In this document: one piece after another, positions 6,195 to 9,960 of the stretch
Layout: every line of letters starts with the position of its first letter
Position numbering within the stretch: the first letter of the stretch is position 1
DNA from: an uncultured Ruminococcus sp.
GTDB lineage: Bacteria > Bacillota > Clostridia > Oscillospirales > Ruminococcaceae
Length of the DNA: 9,960 nt
Reading direction: 5' to 3'
NCBI GenBank assembly: GCA_937910385.1
Contig: CALEPT010000209.1
Coordinates: forward strand, 1 to 9,960
Position numbers and translations under genes: made by a program
Notes under the pieces: model-generated
Seen by the model: only the letters and a program-made list of their open reading frames with translations
The model's database searches: none
What the model was told of the DNA's origin: nothing

Positions 6195-7775
6195 TTAGGC
6201 AAGGTATTTAGAGGATACGAAACCCGTACCGCCGTTATAAGCGATTAAATACCAATCCGTACCGTTATAGCGAGTATAGAAACCATACCAAGTAACCTTA
6301 GCGCCCTTAGGGAGTACTCGGATAATATTCTTATGAGTACCGGCTCCCGTTCTCATATTAAGAGCGGTCGTAACTGTAAAGGTCTTACCTTTTCCGTAAC
6401 CGTCCTTTTTAGACTCGGCGTAATCGACCTTAACGGTTGTTGAGGTCTGAGGTTTAGTCTCCTCCGTCTTAGAGCTTGTCCCTGATCCGGATCCGGCGTA
6501 AGCGTTGTAATACTTTTCGCCGTAAGAGGCTCTCGCTTTCTGTACGCTTTCGCCCTGATTAGCCGGACGCTCAAACTTAGTAAGTACGGCGTCGGACGCC
6601 TCGCGAACGCTTTTCGCGGTTTTCAGAGTCGAGAGGACTCCGGTATAACCCTCGGAGAGTTCCTTATACAAAAATTCGAGCTGAGTCGTCAGATTACCGA
6701 TCGAGGACTTAATGCTCTTAGCGTAATCAAGGAGACCTTGTTTACGACTCCAATACGTCCATTGAGCGAGACCGTAACCGGCACTATCCTTTACAAAATT
6801 ACTATAAGAGCCATTATCAACCGCCGCCGTATATGAGGCGTCGGTATAACCGAGGCTCTTTTCGTAAGTCTGTTGTAGATTGATAGGTACGAGCGCGGAC
6901 TCAGCATAAAGATTACCCATAAGACCGGCGACGCCGTAAGCGTTTCCGATCTTAGCGGTAAGGAAATCCCAAATCGCCTTAGCGTCAGCGGTCGCGGTCG
7001 CCTCACGGCTCAGCTTAGCGGTAGAGCCGGAGGACGTACCGGAGGATCCGTTATTACTGTTTGTCCCCGGGATCTTGATTTTCTGACCGACGTTAATCAA
7101 GTTAGGATTAGAGATCCCGTTATAGCTTGCGAGTACCTGATAGGTCGTACCGTAACGAGCGGCGATACCTGAGAGAGTATCACCTTTAACAACCGTATAG
7201 ATTGTATCGCCGGAGCTATTAGCCGAGGTCTGAGTATTGGTATTACCGTTTGAGCTTGTACCGTCCTCGGTATATTTAGGACAAATAAAACCTCGGATAT
7301 AACGACCGTTGATCGCAACCGTCCGACGGCCGACGGCGTTACTCTTATTACCCTCGATTACGGTAAAAGTACCGGCTGAGGTATTGACACTTTCAACGAC
7401 GCCGACATGATCCGGAGCGTTAGTATTATCGTAATTAGCGTAATTACTTCCGTCGTCCCAATCATAAAGGATAGCGTCGCCCGGTTTCGGAGTGTAACCG
7501 TCATTTTCTACCCAAATACCCATAGATTTAGCTCTCTCAATCAAATAATAACAAGAGATTTCGATAGGCATAATATCAGTATATCCTAACTTAACCGCGA
7601 GCGCTGACCAAGTACAAGCGCACCACGCCCAACTATAAAGCATTTTCGTACCGCGCGGCATAGCTCCGGTATAACTGTTATAAATATCAATAATAGTTTT
7701 ATAGCTACCGTCAGCCTCATTTTTACCGATCCAAGATTTCGCAAGATCGACAACGGCTTGTCTTGAATATCCCAT
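6195..7775 (-). CDS. Multidomain endolysin (CHAP/NlpC-like, LysM, tail-lysozyme, SH3b)
   Basis: This encodes a 526-residue phage endolysin. Residues 1-167 form a CHAP/NlpC-like cysteine peptidase or amidase, with the catalytic Cys in SWAWCACTW (Cys52 or Cys54), His123 in PDHVGVV and Glu141/Asn143 in VIEGNKS. A Ser/Asn/Thr-rich linker leads to a LysM peptidoglycan-binding domain at 191-237 (YTVVKGDTLSGIAARYG, then NLINVGQKIKIPG). A second linker precedes a phage-tail-lysozyme-type domain at about 260-427, with candidate acid Glu292 in GNLYAES and the GYGLAQWT motif at 333-340. The C-terminus, about 463-526, is an SH3b wall-binding domain (ALNMRTGAG, then GFVSSKYLA). Two predicted catalytic domains and two binding domains in one chain are notable. 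There is no signal peptide, so release through the holin is expected. The start at 7775 has GAGGAGG upstream inside the holin 3' end, only 2 bp after the holin stop. Confidence 0.92.
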   Translation of the reverse strand: MGYSRQAVVDLAKSWIGKNEADGSYKTIIDIYNSYTGAMPRGTKMLYSWAWCACTWSALAVKLGYTDIMPIEISCYYLIERAKSMGIWVENDGYTPKPGDAILYDWDDGSNYANYDNTNAPDHVGVVESVNTSAGTFTVIEGNKSNAVGRRTVAINGRYIRGFICPKYTEDGTSSNGNTNTQTSANSSGDTIYTVVKGDTLSGIAARYGTTYQVLASYNGISNPNLINVGQKIKIPGTNSNNGSSGTSSGSTAKLSREATATADAKAIWDFLTAKIGNAYGVAGLMGNLYAESALVPINLQQTYEKSLGYTDASYTAAVDNGSYSNFVKDSAGYGLAQWTYWSRKQGLLDYAKSIKSSIGNLTTQLEFLYKELSEGYTGVLSTLKTAKSVREASDAVLTKFERPANQGESVQKARASYGEKYYNAYAGSGSGTSSKTEETKPQTSTTVKVDYAESKKDGYGKGKTFTVTTALNMRTGAGTHKNIIRVLPKGAKVTWYGFYTRYNGTDWYLIAYNGGTGFVSSKYLA

Positions 7776-7777
7776 AA

Positions 7778-7996
7778 TTAACCCTCCTCGTATTCCTGTT
7801 TTACCTCAGGGAGTCCGGCGAGACTTGTAACCAAAGAAAAGACACCGGCGACAAAAGCGACGGATCCGACTTTGATCCAATCGATCTCAGACGCGAAAGC
7901 TCCAACTGTGAACATAGAGAGCGCCGCCTGAGCCATAGTCTTAATAGCTCGCGTACCGGCCGCGCTCCACCATTTTTTAGACATAAGATACTTCAT
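7778..7996 (-). CDS. Holin (r1t-like)
   Basis: This encodes a 72-residue membrane protein resembling the phage r1t holin family. Two hydrophobic segments are visible, about 15-36 (AIKTMAQAALSMFTVGAF) and 41-62 (IKVGSVAFVAGVFSLVTSLAG), separated by the conserved EIDW turn. The C-terminus is acidic. It would form the membrane lesion that lets the endolysin reach the wall. ATG 7996 has AGGAGG 8 nt upstream. A second in-frame Met at residue 5 (MKYLM) could allow a dual-start holin/antiholin pair as in lambda S, but no second ribosome binding site supports it. The endolysin gene follows 2 bp downstream and its ribosome binding site lies within this gene. Confidence 0.88.
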   Translation of the reverse strand: MKYLMSKKWWSAAGTRAIKTMAQAALSMFTVGAFASEIDWIKVGSVAFVAGVFSLVTSLAGLPEVKQEYEEG

Positions 7997-8022
7997 AACT
8001 TTTACCTCCTATTCTTAGATCT

Positions 8023-8388
8023 TTAATTATCTGTTTCCTCCGAGAGCTTAAGCGCCTTAGTCCTCTCGAAAAGGGTCGTACCCGTTCCGTTACCTCCGAG
8101 ATCGTGATAGGACGTATACAGATACTCGACGTTTTTAAGCTCGCTCGAGGAGATCTCGCCTTTCTTTATGTACTTGGTACATTGTTCATATAAACGATCG
8201 TGTAAGATCGCCTCGAGACCGGCTTTAATGACCTGAGTCTCTTTTTCCTGAGTCTCGAGACGTTCCGCGATCTTTAGATCTTTTTTGTCCTCTTTTGTCG
8301 CTTTCCTCTGTAATGCCCACATGAGCAAATTACCAAGTACGGCGACGATACCGGCACCGGCCGCGCCGGTTAAAAAACTCTCAATCAT
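8023..8388 (-). CDS. Small phage membrane protein with LGGNGTG motif
   Basis: This encodes a 121-residue protein of the tail-lysis junction. One hydrophobic segment (6-26, rich in Gly/Ala/Val/Leu) is followed by a charged helix likely to be coiled coil (about 28-65), then a conserved C-terminal block containing YLYTSYHDLGGNGTG (89-103) and an acidic tail. The LGGNGTG block recurs in small phage proteins encoded next to holins in many Gram-positive phages, from memory and usually without assigned function. ATG 8388 is preferred because GAGGAGG lies 10 nt upstream; a TTG at 8397 would leave only 1-2 nt. The start is 5 bp after the tail-gene stop, so translation is probably coupled. It may be a second holin, an antiholin, or a membrane anchor; none of these is shown by the sequence. 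Confidence 0.72.
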   Translation of the reverse strand: MIESFLTGAAGAGIVAVLGNLLMWALQRKATKEDKKDLKIAERLETQEKETQVIKAGLEAILHDRLYEQCTKYIKKGEISSSELKNVEYLYTSYHDLGGNGTGTTLFERTKALKLSEETDN

Positions 8389-8393
8389 AGTTA

Positions 8394-9899
8394 TCAATCC
8401 TCCTCGTAATTTTGATATATATAGCCGTCGTCACCGACGAATAAGCCGAGATTTTCGAGAGCTGAAATACGGCTCGCAAAAGATCCGGCGGTCTGAGAGG
8501 CGGCGTTAGCGGTATTAACGGCGGCTGAGGAATCTCTAATCGCGGTATCGGCTCGACTAAGAGCGTTAGTAGCCTTAGTGTCCGTTTCGCCGAGATTAGT
8601 CGTAAGAGTATCAACGGCCTCTTGGAGCGTTGATATATTCTCCGCGTTATCGTCGACAATTAAAGCGATCGCCTCAATATCACTATTAGCGATAGAAATA
8701 TCGTCCGTATTAGTCTCCGTATCGCCTTTTATTACGTTAATCTCGGTAATAGCATTATTTACCGAGGTTACGATTGAGGATACTCGAGCGTAAATATTAA
8801 CCGTTCCTTTATTCGCCGCCGCGCTCGTTTCTGTCAACGTCGCGTAAGTATATCCGAGGGATAGAGAGTCATTATCCGGCCTTAAGAGGTTGATAGTCTG
8901 TTTTTTACAAAGCATAACTATATTAAGCGAGTGAGGGATCGATACGATCCTGATATACTCGCCGTAATGAAAAGACTCTATCGACCGATCGAGTAAATGT
9001 AGATCTATCGCCGAAAGATCAATCGTTATATTTTGGTTAATCAGTTCGTTAAGTCTCTGACGTCCTTTAGTTAAAAGTCGAGCCGCGATAGTAACGTCGT
9101 CCCAAATTTCAGACTTTACGATACGACCATATAACGAGATACCGGCCGCGTCCTCGATATAATCAATACCGGAGTTAACACTTTCGATCGTAAGACGCTC
9201 GTCCGTATCGTTATCGTCCTCGTCTTTAAGTTTTGCTCCGAGCGGTATTAAGACCGTCGCTATATCCTCAGCGTTAGCGATTTTGGTATAATCCTTTAAG
9301 TTTTCTCCAAACTCGATTGTCTGAGACGCGGTATCCGGAAAGTCAGCGTAATAGTTAATTACGGCTTGTCCGTTAGAGTTATGAGTAACAAACAAATAAC
9401 CTCCGAGCGTATCTCCGATTAAATGATCTTTAATATTCGTCCAAGGATCTTGATAGTTAATATTAGACCTCGCTATATAATCGTTATTGTCAACGACTGT
9501 AATATCTCCTATGATAAACTGTTTAACCTCGTCTACTTGCGCGTTATGTTCTGTAATAAACTTAGTAAAAAGCTCTCGAGGAGTACCGTTAAAAGTGTAC
9601 GGTCTGATTATTGAGTCGAGAAGAAATCCTAACTCACCCTCGCACGTTACGACGCGATCATTATAAAAGCCGTCCTCTGTTTTCAGAGCGCGGCCTCTAA
9701 ATATAATCTCGTCGTCACGATAGACGGTTATTAGTGTTTTCATTTTTACGATACCGTCGTAATACGGATTATCCGGATACATAGAAAAGACAAAGGATCC
9801 GGCCTTTTCAATCTCGAGAGAGATTTCGCCTTTTCCGATTTTATAATCCTCAACCGTACTATCGTATATCAAAGTCGAGTCGGCGTATATCTTATACAT
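8394..9899 (-). CDS. Phage tail protein (Tal-like minor structural protein)
   Basis: This encodes a 501-residue tail-tip protein of the phage minor structural protein / Prophage_tail group (TIGR01665-like). Residues 1-100 show the characteristic opening (MYKIYADSTLIYDS, EDYKIGKGEISLEIEKAGSF and VTCEGELGFLLDS). Residues to about 350 form the base-plate-hub-like core. From about 365 to 482 the chain is Ala/Thr/Asn/Asp-rich with heptad character and should form a trimeric coiled coil. The end LFVGDDGYIYQNYEED resembles a common capping tail. It sits at the tail tip and connects to the receptor-binding apparatus. Unlike the other phage genes it has no Shine-Dalgarno sequence in the 25 nt before ATG 9899, and the frame is open upstream to the window edge. 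Either an in-frame longer start lies outside, or the 5' region has been rearranged. The family-typical MYK start favours 9899. Confidence 0.85.
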   Translation of the reverse strand: MYKIYADSTLIYDSTVEDYKIGKGEISLEIEKAGSFVFSMYPDNPYYDGIVKMKTLITVYRDDEIIFRGRALKTEDGFYNDRVVTCEGELGFLLDSIIRPYTFNGTPRELFTKFITEHNAQVDEVKQFIIGDITVVDNNDYIARSNINYQDPWTNIKDHLIGDTLGGYLFVTHNSNGQAVINYYADFPDTASQTIEFGENLKDYTKIANAEDIATVLIPLGAKLKDEDDNDTDERLTIESVNSGIDYIEDAAGISLYGRIVKSEIWDDVTIAARLLTKGRQRLNELINQNITIDLSAIDLHLLDRSIESFHYGEYIRIVSIPHSLNIVMLCKKQTINLLRPDNDSLSLGYTYATLTETSAAANKGTVNIYARVSSIVTSVNNAITEINVIKGDTETNTDDISIANSDIEAIALIVDDNAENISTLQEAVDTLTTNLGETDTKATNALSRADTAIRDSSAAVNTANAASQTAGSFASRISALENLGLFVGDDGYIYQNYEED

Positions 9900-9960
9900 T
9901 ATAGATCTGTTTATGGTAAAATAGAAATGCAGAAAAAGGGCTCCAAAAGTGCATAGGTGA
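9900..9960. other. Edge region with composition break and half-terminator
   Basis: The last 61 bp contain TGCA twice and GCAG once, words missing from the phage segment to the left. On the minus strand GGAGCCC followed by TTTTT (9944-9933) looks like the right arm and T-tract of a terminator whose left arm would lie beyond the window. No ribosome binding site or promoter for the tail gene is seen. The identity of the upstream unit cannot be judged from what is present. Confidence 0.3.

Larger units (their letters stand above)
6064..9960. mobile_element. Partial prophage, tail-lysis end
   Basis: Four minus-strand genes in siphovirus late order (tail protein, small membrane protein, holin, endolysin) end in a strong terminator and then abut a truncated host gene. 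In many temperate siphophages the lysis module lies next to one attachment site, which fits this layout. The segment differs sharply in oligonucleotide use from the DNA to its left. The integrase, the other end and the attachment core are not in the window, so an active prophage cannot be distinguished from a remnant. The exact left edge lies between about 6064 and 6110. Confidence 0.7.

Noticed and set aside
8389..8397. TTG start at 8397 for the small membrane protein
   Set aside because: The GAGGAGG would be only 1-2 nt away; the ATG at 8388 has correct spacing.
6153..9900. CRISPR array or tandem repeats suggested by the recurring TACCG/GAGCG words
   Set aside because: The words are irregularly spaced and fall in coding frames; they reflect phage codon usage, not a repeat array.
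1..9960. tRNA, rRNA or riboswitch genes
   Set aside because: No cloverleaf, TTCGANTC-type arm in context, rRNA stretch or known riboswitch core was recognised on either strand.

Overview
The window looks like a chromosomal segment of a low-to-mid GC Gram-positive anaerobe, most likely a gut Clostridia/Ruminococcus-type Firmicute. The reasons are strong AAGGAGG ribosome binding sites, TTGACA/TATAAT-type promoters, a class M sirtuin-macrodomain pair and a siphovirus-type lysis module. The genus assignment is inference.

Layout, left to right. (1) 1-883: a convergent or bidirectional terminator, then an AT-rich minus-strand gene for a small membrane-anchored leucine-rich protein, with a clear promoter and a near-palindrome in its leader. 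(2) 894-1274: an orphan plus-strand fragment of a phage distal-tail (Dit-type) gene, cut after about 122 residues and sitting 28 bp upstream of an aldo/keto reductase gene. (3) 1303-4658: a plus-strand redox cluster of aldo/keto reductase 1, flavodoxin, aldo/keto reductase 2 and an alpha/beta hydrolase with a cysteine nucleophile. The last three genes form a tight operon behind an extended -10 promoter whose -35 box lies between the arms of a 10-bp inverted repeat, a likely operator. (4) 4836-6069: on the minus strand, an intact class M sirtuin (SirTM-like) overlapping a zinc-macrodomain gene that has lost its 5' half. (5) 6109-9900: a phage segment on the minus strand holding, in transcription order, tail protein, small membrane protein, holin and multidomain endolysin, closed by a strong terminator. 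(6) 9900-9960: a short edge stretch with different composition.

The main biological point is the junction near 6064-6110. The phage lysis-module end abuts the macrodomain gene exactly where its N-terminal half, including the ADP-ribose-binding Asn motif and the zinc-site motif, should be. The sirtuin, a presumed protein ADP-ribosyltransferase, is left without its normal ADP-ribosylhydrolase partner and probably without its native promoter. Integration of a temperate phage into the macrodomain gene is the simplest explanation, but the other prophage end is outside the window.

The phage segment also has a striking composition: by eye, GCAG/CTGC, TGCA and CCAG/CTGG do not occur between about 6109 and 9927, although they are common in the host DNA and reappear in the flanks. 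Two phages are represented: this one, and the unrelated GC-richer source of the Dit fragment.
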